Positions 14,250 to 22,139 of a DNA stretch of 28,373 nt are shown one piece after another. A model generated the notes under the pieces. That model was not told where the DNA came from. It did no database searches and worked only from the letters and a program-made list of their open reading frames with translations. The stretch comes from UBA4742 sp002403895. Its GTDB lineage: Bacteria; Actinomycetota; Acidimicrobiia; Acidimicrobiales; Acidimicrobilacustridaceae. Position 1 is the stretch's first letter; each line of letters begins with the position of its first letter. The stretch is taken from NCBI GenBank assembly GCA_036823295.1, contig DAISGD010000041.1, forward strand, positions 1 through 28,373, written 5' to 3'. Position numbers and translations under genes: made by a program.

Positions 14250-15341
14250 TCATGCGAACACCACGACGGAACGCAGGACCTCGCCGCGCTCCATCTTGCG
14301 GAACGCCTCCTCGACTTCGTCGATGCCGATGCGCTCGGACACGAAGTCGCCGAGGGGGAAGCGTCCCTGGAGGTAGAGGTCGACCAGCAGCGGGAAGTCC
14401 CGGCTGGGAAGGCAGTCGCCGTACCACGAGGGTTTCAGTGCTCCGCCCCGACCGAAGAACTCGATCATGGGGATGGCCGGTAGGGCCATGTCGGGCGTCG
14501 GGACGCCGACCTGCACCACGGTGCCGGCCAGATCCCGGGCGAAGAAGGCCTGTTCCAGCACAGCCGGGTTGCCCACCGCCTCGATGCAGACGTCGGCGCC
14601 GAAGCCGCCGGTGAGGGCGCGGATGGCCTCCACCGGGTCATGCTTGGAGGCGTCGACGGTGTGGGTGGCACCGAAGCCGACGGCCCAGGCCAGCTTGGCC
14701 GGGTCGAGGTCGACGGCGATGATGGGACTGGCGCCCACGAGAGCGGCGCCGGCGATGGCGGCATTGCCCACCCCGCCACAGCCGAACACGGCGATGGAGT
14801 CGCCCAGCTCGACGCCGCCGGTGTGTACCGCGGCCCCGAAGCCGGCCATCACCCCACAGCCCAGCAATCCTGCCGCCGCCGGGTCAGCCGCTGGGTCCAC
14901 CTTCGTGGCCTGGCCGGCGGCCACCAGCGTGCGCTGGGCGAACGCGCCGATCCCCAGGGCGGGGGAGAGCGCGGTCCCATCGGTGAGCGTCATCTTCTGG
15001 GTGGCATTGTGGGTGGCGAAGCAGTACTGCGGTCGGCCCCTGCGACAAGCCCGGCACTCGCCGCACACCGCCCGCCAGTTGAGGACCACGAAGTCGCCGG
15101 GAGCCACCTCGGTGACTCCTGGTCCGACGGCGGCCACCGTCCCGGCCGCCTCGTGGCCGAGTAGGAACGGGAACTCGTCGCTGATCCCGCCCTCGCGGTA
15201 ATGCAGGTCGGTGTGGCACACGCCGCACGCGGCCACGTCGACCGTGACCTCGCCCGGTCCGGGGTCTGGCACCACGATCTCCTCGACCGTTACGGGGGCC
15301 TTCACCGACCGAGCCACCACTGCGCGAACCGTCGATGCCAT
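14250..15341 (-). CDS. mscR: S-(hydroxymethyl)mycothiol dehydrogenase
   Basis: A 363-residue zinc-dependent alcohol dehydrogenase matching mycothiol-dependent formaldehyde dehydrogenase (MscR/AdhE2), which oxidises the formaldehyde-mycothiol adduct with NAD and also reduces S-nitrosomycothiol. Visible sites are catalytic zinc ligands Cys42 (Cys-Gly-Val-Cys-His-Thr-Asp), His63 (Gly-His-Glu-Ala-Ala-Gly) and the later Leu-Gly-Cys-Gly-Val-Met-Ala-Gly, structural zinc Cys93, Cys96, Cys99 and Cys107, and the nucleotide loop Gly-Cys-Gly-Gly-Val-Gly. The segment Gln-Lys-Met-Thr-Leu-Thr-Asp-Gly-Thr is characteristic of this subfamily. The ATG at 15341 has a GAGGGGG site. It is divergent from ssuD across 66 bases with a palindrome between them. 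This supports a mycothiol-making actinobacterium. Confidence 0.93.
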   Translation of the reverse strand: MASTVRAVVARSVKAPVTVEEIVVPDPGPGEVTVDVAACGVCHTDLHYREGGISDEFPFLLGHEAAGTVAAVGPGVTEVAPGDFVVLNWRAVCGECRACRRGRPQYCFATHNATQKMTLTDGTALSPALGIGAFAQRTLVAAGQATKVDPAADPAAAGLLGCGVMAGFGAAVHTGGVELGDSIAVFGCGGVGNAAIAGAALVGASPIIAVDLDPAKLAWAVGFGATHTVDASKHDPVEAIRALTGGFGADVCIEAVGNPAVLEQAFFARDLAGTVVQVGVPTPDMALPAIPMIEFFGRGGALKPSWYGDCLPSRDFPLLVDLYLQGRFPLGDFVSERIGIDEVEEAFRKMERGEVLRSVVVFA

Positions 15342-15378
15342 CCGGGTTCCCCCTCGTTGCGCTCGCCCTCGATGCGGG

Positions 15379-15392
15379 GCGCAGACCTGCGC
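15379..15392. promoter_or_regulatory. Palindrome in the mscR/ssuD divergent promoter
   Basis: GCGCAG-AC-CTGCGC is a perfect 6-2-6 inverted repeat directly upstream of a GACACT box (15393-15398) that precedes the ssuD ATG by 9 bases. It could be an operator for either or both genes. Confidence 0.4.
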
Positions 15393-15407
15393 GACACTAG
15401 CGACCCC

Positions 15408-16574
15408 ATGACAAGCGACCCCGGGCCGGGCGGCGACACGCGGCCAGACGACTTGAAGCTGCATTGGTTCCTCCCCACCGGGGGCGACAGCCGCGACCTC
15501 GTGCCCGACGCCGAGAATCCCCATCGCCGTGAACCCTCGCTCCAGTACCTGGCCACGGTGGCGCGCGCCGCCGAGCAACTCGGCTTCGACGGGATGCTCA
15601 CGCCGACCGGCACCTTCTGCGAGGACGCCTGGCTGGCCACCGCCGCGCTGTTGGGTGAGACGGAGCGGATCAAGTTTCTCGTCGCCTTCCGGCCCGGGTT
15701 GGTGTCGCCGACGCTGGCGGCCCAAATGGCCTCCACCTACCAGCGGCTGTCGGGCGGCCGCCTGCTCATGAACGTCGTCACCGGCGCCGACACCGGCGAG
15801 CTGGCTCGCTTTGGCGACTGGCTCGACCACGACAATCGCTATGCCCGAACTGCCGAATTCCTCGGGATCTTGCGGGGAGCATGGTCAGGCGAGCCGTTTG
15901 ATCTGCAGGGCGACCACTACCGGGTTGCCGCCGCCACCACCCGCCGGGTACCCGAGCCCGTGCCCCCGATCTACTTCGGCGGCGCCTCCGCCGCGGCGGA
16001 GGAGGTCGCGGCGCGCTGGGTGGACGTGTACCTGGCCTGGGGGGAACCGCCGGCGATGGTCCAGGCTCGCCTCGAGCGGGTGGCGGCCCTCGCGGCGGGA
16101 CACGGTCGCACCCTGCGCTTCGGCATTCGATTCCATGTCATCTCCCGGGATACCTCCGCGGCGGCGTGGGCCGAGGCCGACCGGTTGCTGGCCGGGGTGT
16201 CCGACGACGCCATCGCCGCCGCCCAGGCCGACTTCGCTGCCACCCAGTCCGTCGGCCAGCAGCGCATGGCCTCCCTCCACGGCGGGACCCGTGACCGCAG
16301 CGCCCTCGAGATCGCTCCCAATGTCTGGGCTGGCGTGGGCCTGGTTCGTGGCGGGGCCGGTACCGCGCTCGTGGGGAGCCACGCGGAGGTGGCCGATGTC
16401 ATCGAGCGGTACCACCGGCTGGGCTTCGCCGAGTTCATCCTCTCGGGATACCCCCACCTCGAGGAGGCCTACTGGTTCGGCGAAGGGGTCATGCCTCTCC
16501 TGCGTCAGCGGGGGCTGGCTTCCGCCGCCCACGGGTCATCCAGCGATCCCGGCCCCCTGGCCACGTTCCGCTGA
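15408..16574 (+). CDS. ssuD: FMNH2-dependent alkanesulfonate monooxygenase
   Basis: A 388-residue bacterial-luciferase-fold enzyme that cleaves the C-S bond of alkanesulfonates to an aldehyde and sulfite using reduced FMN and oxygen. The N-terminal Trp-Phe-Leu-Pro-Thr, Pro-Thr-Gly-x3-Cys-Glu-Asp-Ala-Trp, the Val-Thr-Gly-Ala-Asp segment, Leu-Ala-Trp-Gly-Glu-Pro-Pro, Ser-Val-Gly-Gln-Gln-Arg-Met-Ala and Gly-Leu-Val-Arg-Gly-Gly-Ala-Gly-Thr-Ala match Escherichia coli SsuD along its whole length. Neither the flavin reductase (SsuE) nor the SsuABC transporter is next to it, so it must draw FMNH2 from elsewhere. The ATG at 15408 begins at the family N-terminus. It ends 14 bases from the converging 74-residue gene. 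Confidence 0.93.
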   Translation: MTSDPGPGGDTRPDDLKLHWFLPTGGDSRDLVPDAENPHRREPSLQYLATVARAAEQLGFDGMLTPTGTFCEDAWLATAALLGETERIKFLVAFRPGLVSPTLAAQMASTYQRLSGGRLLMNVVTGADTGELARFGDWLDHDNRYARTAEFLGILRGAWSGEPFDLQGDHYRVAAATTRRVPEPVPPIYFGGASAAAEEVAARWVDVYLAWGEPPAMVQARLERVAALAAGHGRTLRFGIRFHVISRDTSAAAWAEADRLLAGVSDDAIAAAQADFAATQSVGQQRMASLHGGTRDRSALEIAPNVWAGVGLVRGGAGTALVGSHAEVADVIERYHRLGFAEFILSGYPHLEEAYWFGEGVMPLLRQRGLASAAHGSSSDPGPLATFR

Positions 16575-16588
16575 TCGGCGTCGGTTCG

Positions 16589-16813
16589 TTAGACGTCCGC
16601 CAACTTGATGAGGGTGATGGCCGAGAGCGGGCCGTAGTAGCGGTCGTGGTTGGGGGTGAGGAAGGTGTACGCGGGCACGCCCAGCGCCTCGTGGGCCAAG
16701 GTGCCTTCCTCGTCGGTGAAGCCCATGGCCACGATCTGGAACGTGCCCAGCTCCACGCTGAACCACTCCCCGCTGATGATCACCTTCGAGACCTGTCGAG
16801 CCCTGATTGCCAT
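16589..16813 (-). CDS. Conserved-looking 74-residue hypothetical protein
   Basis: A small soluble protein that I do not recognise. It starts Met-Ala-Ile-Arg-Ala-Arg-Gln-Val, has two short beta-like stretches (Val-Ile-Ile-Ser-Gly-Glu-Trp-Phe and Phe-Gln-Ile-Val-Ala-Met-Gly-Phe), an acidic turn, then Tyr-Thr-Phe-Leu-Thr-Pro-Asn-His-Asp-Arg-Tyr-Tyr-Gly-Pro and a hydrophobic end. The ATG at 16813 has one of the best ribosome sites in the window, AGGAGG 5 bases upstream, and upstream in-frame codons run into the next promoter; this supports a real, well-translated gene. It is divergent from the DUF2085-like gene, with 37 bases between starts. Composition suggests a compact beta fold. Confidence 0.75.
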   Translation of the reverse strand: MAIRARQVSKVIISGEWFSVELGTFQIVAMGFTDEEGTLAHEALGVPAYTFLTPNHDRYYGPLSAITLIKLADV

Positions 16814-16838
16814 CTCAACCTCCTGGGTCCGTCGAACG

Positions 16839-16844
16839 TAGCAT
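16839..16844 (+). promoter_or_regulatory. -10 box of the DUF2085-like gene (leaderless)
   Basis: TAGCAT ends 6 bases before the ATG at 16851 with no ribosome site in between. The identical hexamer followed by CGGCGC recurs at 23761. Confidence 0.65.
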
Positions 16845-16850
16845 CGGCGC

Positions 16851-17279
16851 ATGACCCGGCCCACTGCGGACGACTCCATCTCAGCGCTGTGGATCGCTCA
16901 CCACTATCCCGAGGACTACGACCGCTGCGCCGTCGTGGGCCGAACCCACGTGTGCCGCCGATGCCTGGCCCTCTACCCGCTGGCCTTCATCGTCACGGGC
17001 CTGACTCTGGCCGGCACCCGGTGGCCCACTGATCTCGACTCGGTCTTGCTGGCGCTGCTTCCCTTGCCGTCAGTCGTGGAGTTCGTTCTGGAGCACCTCG
17101 GCGTCATCGTCTACCAGCCCACCCGCCAGGCGCTGCTGACCCTGCCCCTCGCCGTTGCTCTGGGTGTGGGCTTCGGCCGCTACCTGCGCCATCCATCGGA
17201 CCTGCTGTTCTGGGCCATCGTCGTCGGCTACGGAGGCGTCTGCCTGGTCGCCACCGTGATCGGCACTCGTCGCCGCTGA
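16851..17279 (+). CDS. DUF2085-like integral membrane protein
   Basis: A 142-residue membrane protein. A hydrophilic N-terminus with His-His-Tyr, then Asp-Arg-Cys and Val-Cys-Arg-Arg-Cys-Leu-Ala-Leu-Tyr (34-42), precedes about four hydrophobic helices. The Cys-x2-Cys next to the first helix recalls DUF2085 proteins, where a cysteine cluster is followed by a Gly-Ile-Tyr motif; the resemblance is partial, so the family call is moderate. The cysteines and histidines could bind a metal at the membrane face. The gene is probably leaderless, and ends 3 bases from the converging MMPL gene. Confidence 0.7.
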   Translation: MTRPTADDSISALWIAHHYPEDYDRCAVVGRTHVCRRCLALYPLAFIVTGLTLAGTRWPTDLDSVLLALLPLPSVVEFVLEHLGVIVYQPTRQALLTLPLAVALGVGFGRYLRHPSDLLFWAIVVGYGGVCLVATVIGTRRR

Positions 17280-17282
17280 GCC

Positions 17283-19520
17283 TCAGCGCCCGCTGGGTGC
17301 CGGTTGGGGCGGCGGCGCGACGCTCCGGGTGGCGGGGGCGTCGCCGGGGTCGGGCTGGTCGACGTTGATGTGGGGGAGCACCCGGTCGAGCCACCCCGGG
17401 ATCCACCAGTTCCAGCGCCCGGCCAGCTCCATGGTCGCCGGTACCAGCATCATGCGCACGATGCTGGCATCCACCAACACGGCGACGGCCATGCCCAATC
17501 CGAGCATCTTCACGGTCGGCGAGGGGTTGGTGACGAAGGCCAAGAACACCGAGATCATGATGAGGGCGGCCGACGTGATGACCCGGGCTGTGCTGGCCAG
17601 GCCGTTGACGACGCTGGTGTGGCTGTCACCGGTTCGGTCGAAGTCCTCCCGGATGCGGCTCAGGAGGAACACCTCATAGTCCATCGACAAGCCGAACAGG
17701 ATGGCGAACATCATCACCGGGACGAACGCCACGATGGGCACGGTGTCCTGAAGCCCGATCACCCCCTTGGCCCAGCCCCACTGGAACACGGCCACCACGA
17801 AGCCGTAGGCGGCGCCGATTGACAGCAAGTTCATCACCGCAGCCTTGAACGGCACGAACAGCGACCGGAACACCATCATCAGCAACAGGAAGGCACCGAG
17901 CACGACCCCGCCGATGAACAGGAACAGGCGGGCCTCGATCAGGTCGGTGAGGTCGATGTACGACGCGGTGACGCCGCCCAAGACCGGCGTGCCGATCCCG
18001 TCGACGGCAGGCGTGGTCGCCCCGGGGATCGTTTGGGTGCGCAACGTCCGCACCAGATTCGTGGTGGCCGGGTCGGTCGGGCCGGTCGTCGGCGTCACCT
18101 CGATGATGGCCGCGTCACCCTGAGGGCTGGGGATGGCCGGCGTGGCCTTGGCCACGCCCGGTGCGGCCGCGATGGCTGAGGACAGGTGCGCCAGTTCGGC
18201 CTGGACGGAGGCTTGGTCGGTGGCGGGGCTGGCCGTGGACCCGGTCGGGATCACGACCAGCAGCGGGCCGTTCACGCCCGGTCCGAAGCCCTCGGCCAGC
18301 AAGTCGTAGGCCTGCCGCTGGGTCGTCGACGTGGGTGAGCTGGCGTCGGAGGTGAACCCGAGATGGATGCGCAGCAGCGGGAAGGCGAGGGCCAACAAGA
18401 TCGCCAGGCTGACGGCACAGAAGACCACCGGCCGACGGGCCACCTGATGGGCCCAGCGGGCCGAGAGTGTCCGGCCGGGGTCGGCCTCGTTGAGATGGTG
18501 GATGCTCAGTCCATCGATGTGATTGCCCAGCAGGCCGAGCAGGGCCGGCAGCAACGTCAGGGCCGCCAACACGGTGACGGCGACATACATGGCCGCAGTC
18601 AAGCCCAGCGTGGTCACGTACGGGATGCGGATCAGGGCCAACCCGCCGAGAGCGAGGCAGACGGCCACCGCAGCAAAGAGGACGGCCGACCCGGAGGTGG
18701 CCAGAGCCCGCCCCGCGGAGGCCTCCACGTCCAGGCCGGCGGCCAGGTTCTGACGATGGCGGCTCACGATGAACAGCGAGTAGTCGATGCCCACGCCGAG
18801 GCCGATCATGGTGCCGAGGATGGGCGCGACCTGACCGACGGTGACATGAGCCTCGATGATTTTGAGGAGCAGGTTGCTGCATGCCAGGGCGATCAGGGCC
18901 AAGCTGATCGGGACCGCCATCGACACTACCGATCCCAGCGCCACCAGCAGGATGATCACCGCGATGGCCAGGCCGATCTCGTCGGCGTGCTCGGAGATCG
19001 AGCTCTGCGGCTGGTTGAAGAAGTCCACGACCGCACCGCCGTACTGGACCTTGAGACCGACCTGGACCGCAGGAGCGGCGGCCTGGGTAAGGGCGTCCAT
19101 GGTGGTCTTGGGCAGCGCGGTCACGTTCGAGGAGAAGGCGACCGTGGCATAGGCGATGGTCTGATCGGACGAGACGTCTCCGGCGAACGTGGGTTGGGTT
19201 GGATTGGTGACCCCGATAGCGCCAGCCACCTGGCCCAGGTTGGTCACCGTCGCGTTGATGGCGGCGACATCCGTCGGGTTGGTCAGCGTGCCGTTCGTCG
19301 AGTGGAACACCACCTGGGCGCTGGCCCCGTTGGCGGCCGGGAAGCGCTCCTGCAGGATGTCGAAGGCCTGTTGGGACTGGGTCCCCGGGATGGTGAAGAC
19401 GTCCCGCGTCTGGCCGCCGTGACGGGAGGCGACGACGCCAAGTGTCACCGCCGCCACGATCCACAATCCAATGACGAGCCGATGCCGTCGGGCGGCCGCC
19501 CGCCCCAACCGTTCCAGCAT
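17283..19520 (-). CDS. MMPL family RND transporter
   Basis: A 745-residue inner-membrane protein with the two-fold layout of MMPL pumps: a first transmembrane helix (about 15-31), an outer loop domain, five helices, then the same again, giving about 12 helices. Proton-relay-type motifs are Gly-Val-Gly-Ile-Asp-Tyr-Ser-Leu-Phe in repeat one and Gly-Leu-Ser-Met-Asp-Tyr-Glu-Val-Phe-Leu-Leu-Ser-Arg-Ile-Arg-Glu in repeat two. Relatives in mycobacteria export lipids or drugs; the cargo here is unknown. The C-terminal tail is short and Pro-rich. The ATG at 19520 has a GGAGGGAG site. It lies 64 bases after the GNAT gene on the same strand and may be co-transcribed. An odd palindrome ACCCT-T-AGGGT (19554-19564) lies in that gap. 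Confidence 0.93.
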   Translation of the reverse strand: MLERLGRAAARRHRLVIGLWIVAAVTLGVVASRHGGQTRDVFTIPGTQSQQAFDILQERFPAANGASAQVVFHSTNGTLTNPTDVAAINATVTNLGQVAGAIGVTNPTQPTFAGDVSSDQTIAYATVAFSSNVTALPKTTMDALTQAAAPAVQVGLKVQYGGAVVDFFNQPQSSISEHADEIGLAIAVIILLVALGSVVSMAVPISLALIALACSNLLLKIIEAHVTVGQVAPILGTMIGLGVGIDYSLFIVSRHRQNLAAGLDVEASAGRALATSGSAVLFAAVAVCLALGGLALIRIPYVTTLGLTAAMYVAVTVLAALTLLPALLGLLGNHIDGLSIHHLNEADPGRTLSARWAHQVARRPVVFCAVSLAILLALAFPLLRIHLGFTSDASSPTSTTQRQAYDLLAEGFGPGVNGPLLVVIPTGSTASPATDQASVQAELAHLSSAIAAAPGVAKATPAIPSPQGDAAIIEVTPTTGPTDPATTNLVRTLRTQTIPGATTPAVDGIGTPVLGGVTASYIDLTDLIEARLFLFIGGVVLGAFLLLMMVFRSLFVPFKAAVMNLLSIGAAYGFVVAVFQWGWAKGVIGLQDTVPIVAFVPVMMFAILFGLSMDYEVFLLSRIREDFDRTGDSHTSVVNGLASTARVITSAALIMISVFLAFVTNPSPTVKMLGLGMAVAVLVDASIVRMMLVPATMELAGRWNWWIPGWLDRVLPHINVDQPDPGDAPATRSVAPPPQPAPSGR

Positions 19521-19584
19521 CTGTCACTCCCTCCGGGTTGGCGCGCGCTACGCACCCTTAGGGTCGGCAGCTGACCCCGGCTGC

Positions 19585-20334
19585 TTAGCCCCAGTGGGTG
19601 AAGCGACCCACCTCAGTGAAGCCCAGCCGCCGATAGAGACCGGTGGCCTCGATCGACGGTTGGAGCGTGGCCGGAAGCATCGGCTCGATGGCCAGGCAGG
19701 CTCGGGTCAGGGCTGACGCGTGGCCCTGGCGACGATGGCCGGGCACCGTCCCGATGCCGTAGATGCCCAGCACTCCGGCGGCTCGGTAGGCCATGGCCCC
19801 CGAGACCACCGCGTCGCCGACACGTCCGATGATTACGTGCATGGCCGGATCCTGCAGGATCCCCGGCGAATGGATCTCGAACGGGGTCAACGGTTGGGGG
19901 GCGGCGAAGGCGGCACAGGTGGCCTGTTCGAACGCGGCCAGGTCTGCTTCGGAGCGCACCTCGGTGATGATCAGGTCATCGAGGTCGGGCTCACGGGGGA
20001 TGGGTCCCGCGGGGCGGCCGTACCACAGGCCCGTCATCCGGCGAGCGAGATCGAGTCGCTCGAGGTTGAGGACACCGAAGCTGTCGCACACCGCCTCGTA
20101 GCTGCCCGCCGGGTCGTCGAGGTGGGCGCGGAGCGCGTCAAGCGCGGCGGTGATCTCGGGCCGGCCATTTGGGACGCGACGCAGGATGGCAGTGAAGTAG
20201 ATCCACGGTCCCGGCGAGGGGCTCGTCCACCACCACGGACCGGTGGCGCTGGCGAAACCGAGGGCGCCGACGGAGCACTCGTGCCATCCCGCCAGGTTGT
20301 CGGCGGCAGCCTCCAGAAGCGCCCCGTCATCCAT
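19585..20334 (-). CDS. GNAT family N-acetyltransferase
   Basis: A 249-residue acetyltransferase. The acetyl-CoA loop is in the C-terminal half: Ile-Tyr-Gly-Ile-Gly-Thr-Val-Pro-Gly-His-Arg-Arg-Gln-Gly-His-Ala, and the fold closes with Gly-Leu-Tyr-Arg-Arg-Leu-Gly-Phe. The N-terminal 110 residues, Trp-rich, form a separate region that could be a degenerate first GNAT domain or a substrate-binding part. The ATG at 20334 is the most sensible start; a reading frame extending far upstream is antisense to the DUF885 gene. A GATTAT box on the minus strand overlaps the -10 of the divergent DUF885 gene, so the two promoters may compete. The substrate is unknown. Confidence 0.87.
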   Translation of the reverse strand: MDDGALLEAAADNLAGWHECSVGALGFASATGPWWWTSPSPGPWIYFTAILRRVPNGRPEITAALDALRAHLDDPAGSYEAVCDSFGVLNLERLDLARRMTGLWYGRPAGPIPREPDLDDLIITEVRSEADLAAFEQATCAAFAAPQPLTPFEIHSPGILQDPAMHVIIGRVGDAVVSGAMAYRAAGVLGIYGIGTVPGHRRQGHASALTRACLAIEPMLPATLQPSIEATGLYRRLGFTEVGRFTHWG

Positions 20335-20358
20335 CGGGCCATGATGGCCGAGTGCTGC

Positions 20359-20364
20359 GATAAT
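20359..20364 (+). promoter_or_regulatory. -10 box of the DUF885 gene, overlapping a divergent one
   Basis: GATAAT ends 6 bases before the ATG at 20371. The same bases read GATTAT on the other strand, usable by the GNAT gene, so RNA polymerase could bind in only one direction at a time. Confidence 0.5.
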
Positions 20365-20370
20365 CGGGGG

Positions 20371-22113
20371 ATGGAATCCTCCGATCGACCGGCTGACCAC
20401 ACCTCTGGCGACGCAGATCTGGGGTCCACGCCCGTGTTCCGTCTGGCCGATCGCTACATCGATGAGATGGCCGCCCTCGATCCCATCCTCGCCACCGGCA
20501 TCGGGGTGATGGGCTACGACGACCGCCTCACCGACTTCTCCCCGGAAGGCATCGAGGCCCGCGCCGCCCTCGCTCGCGAGACGCTGGTCGAGCTGGCGCA
20601 GACCGAGCCCGCCACCCGCTTCGAGACACTGGCGGCGGCCTACCTGACCGAGCGGCTGGGGACGCGACTGGCGCTGGTGGACGCCGATGAGCCCCTGCGC
20701 GACATCAACAACTTGGCCTGCCCGGTGCAGGCGGTGCGTGACGTGTTCGACCTGATGTCGTACGAGTCGGTCACCGACTGGGAGATCGCCGCCCGTCGCC
20801 TGGCGGGCGTCCCCGCGACGTTGCGGGGCCTGCGGGCCACCTATGAGGAGGGCCGGGGTCGGGGGCTGGTGGCCGCTCGCCGCCAGGCGTTGGCGGCCGC
20901 CGAACAGGCCTCGATCTGGAGTGGGGAGCGCGACGAGCGACCGTTCTTTGAGGTCCTCATCGAACGGGCCGAGGGCGTCGAGGGGCTGAGCCCGGGGTTG
21001 CGGCTCGCCCTGGACGAGGCAGCGGTGGCAGCCTCGGCGGCCTACGGCGAGCTGGCCGACTACCTGCGCGGTACCTACGCCCCCGACGCGGCCCAGCGGG
21101 ATGCCGTCGGTGCCGAACGGTACGGCCAGTTGGCTCGCTCGTTCCTGGGGGTCGAAGTCGATCTGGCCGAGGCCTACGCCTGGGGGTGGGAGGAACTGGG
21201 CCGCATCGAGGACGAGATGGTGGGCGAGTGCGCCCAGATCCGACCCGGTGCCTCGATCAGCGAGACGGTGGCCTGGCTCGACGACGAGAGCGATTTGGCG
21301 GTGGGTTCCACCGACGACCTGCGGGTCTGGTTGCAGGACCTGATGGACGAGGCCATCGCCCGCCTCAACGGCACCCACTTCGACATCGCCCCGCCGGTGC
21401 AACGGGTGGAGGCCATGATCGCTCCTCCCGGTGGGGCGTCGGCGATGTACTACACCCCCCCGAGCGAGGACTTCAGTCGGCCGGGTCGGACCTGGTACCC
21501 CTCGATGGGGCTGGACCGATACCCCCTGTGGGGTGAGGTGACCACCGCCTATCACGAAGGGGTGCCCGGCCATCACCTCCAGTGCGCCCAGGTCGTGCTG
21601 CAGCGCAGCCAGCTCTCCCGCGTACAACGGTTGGGGTTCATCTCTGGGCACGGCGAGGGGTGGGCCCTCTATGCCGAGCGGTTGATGGACGAACTGGGGT
21701 ACCTCGACCGTCCCGAGTACCGCATGGGCATGCTCGCCGCCCAGGCGATGCGGGCGGTGCGGGTGATTATCGACATCGGCATGCACGTTGAGCTGGAGAT
21801 CCCGGCGGCCCAGCCCGGTCCCGAGGCACTCTTCCACCCCGGTGAGCGTTGGACGGCCGAGCTGGGACGCCAGTTCCTCTACGGTCGGGCCCGCCAACCT
21901 GAATCGTTCATGGCCAGCGAGATCATCCGCTACCTCGGGTGGCCGGGCCAGGCCGTCAGCTACAAAGTGGGGGAGCGGGTGTGGCTGGCGGCGCGCGCCG
22001 ACGCGCAGGCCCGCCATGGCGCCGCCTTCGACCTGAAGGCGTTCCACGCGTACGCGCTCGACCTCGGCCCGCTCGGCCTCGATCTGCTCACCCAGCAGCT
22101 GGCCCAGTTCTGA
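20371..22113 (+). CDS. DUF885 family predicted metallopeptidase
   Basis: A 580-residue soluble protein of normal length for the family. The zinc-site motif His-Glu-Gly-Val-Pro-Gly-His-His is at 395-402, preceded by Thr-Thr-Ala-Tyr and followed by a Gly-His-Gly-Glu-Gly-Trp-Ala-Leu-Tyr-Ala-Glu block that carries the third ligand in this superfamily. There is no signal peptide, so it should act in the cytosol, perhaps as an oligopeptidase. The family's biochemical activity is poorly defined. The ATG at 20371 is preceded by a GATAAT box 6 bases upstream. The DapB-like gene starts 27 bases after the stop, so the two probably form an operon. Confidence 0.9.
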   Translation: MESSDRPADHTSGDADLGSTPVFRLADRYIDEMAALDPILATGIGVMGYDDRLTDFSPEGIEARAALARETLVELAQTEPATRFETLAAAYLTERLGTRLALVDADEPLRDINNLACPVQAVRDVFDLMSYESVTDWEIAARRLAGVPATLRGLRATYEEGRGRGLVAARRQALAAAEQASIWSGERDERPFFEVLIERAEGVEGLSPGLRLALDEAAVAASAAYGELADYLRGTYAPDAAQRDAVGAERYGQLARSFLGVEVDLAEAYAWGWEELGRIEDEMVGECAQIRPGASISETVAWLDDESDLAVGSTDDLRVWLQDLMDEAIARLNGTHFDIAPPVQRVEAMIAPPGGASAMYYTPPSEDFSRPGRTWYPSMGLDRYPLWGEVTTAYHEGVPGHHLQCAQVVLQRSQLSRVQRLGFISGHGEGWALYAERLMDELGYLDRPEYRMGMLAAQAMRAVRVIIDIGMHVELEIPAAQPGPEALFHPGERWTAELGRQFLYGRARQPESFMASEIIRYLGWPGQAVSYKVGERVWLAARADAQARHGAAFDLKAFHAYALDLGPLGLDLLTQQLAQF

Positions 22114-22139
22114 ATACGCCCGACCATCAGGGGGAACCA

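Noticed and set aside
19720..20370. Upstream extension of the DUF885 frame
   Set aside because: It is antisense to the GNAT gene and lacks DUF885 sequence; the family N-terminus and a promoter box place the start at 20371.
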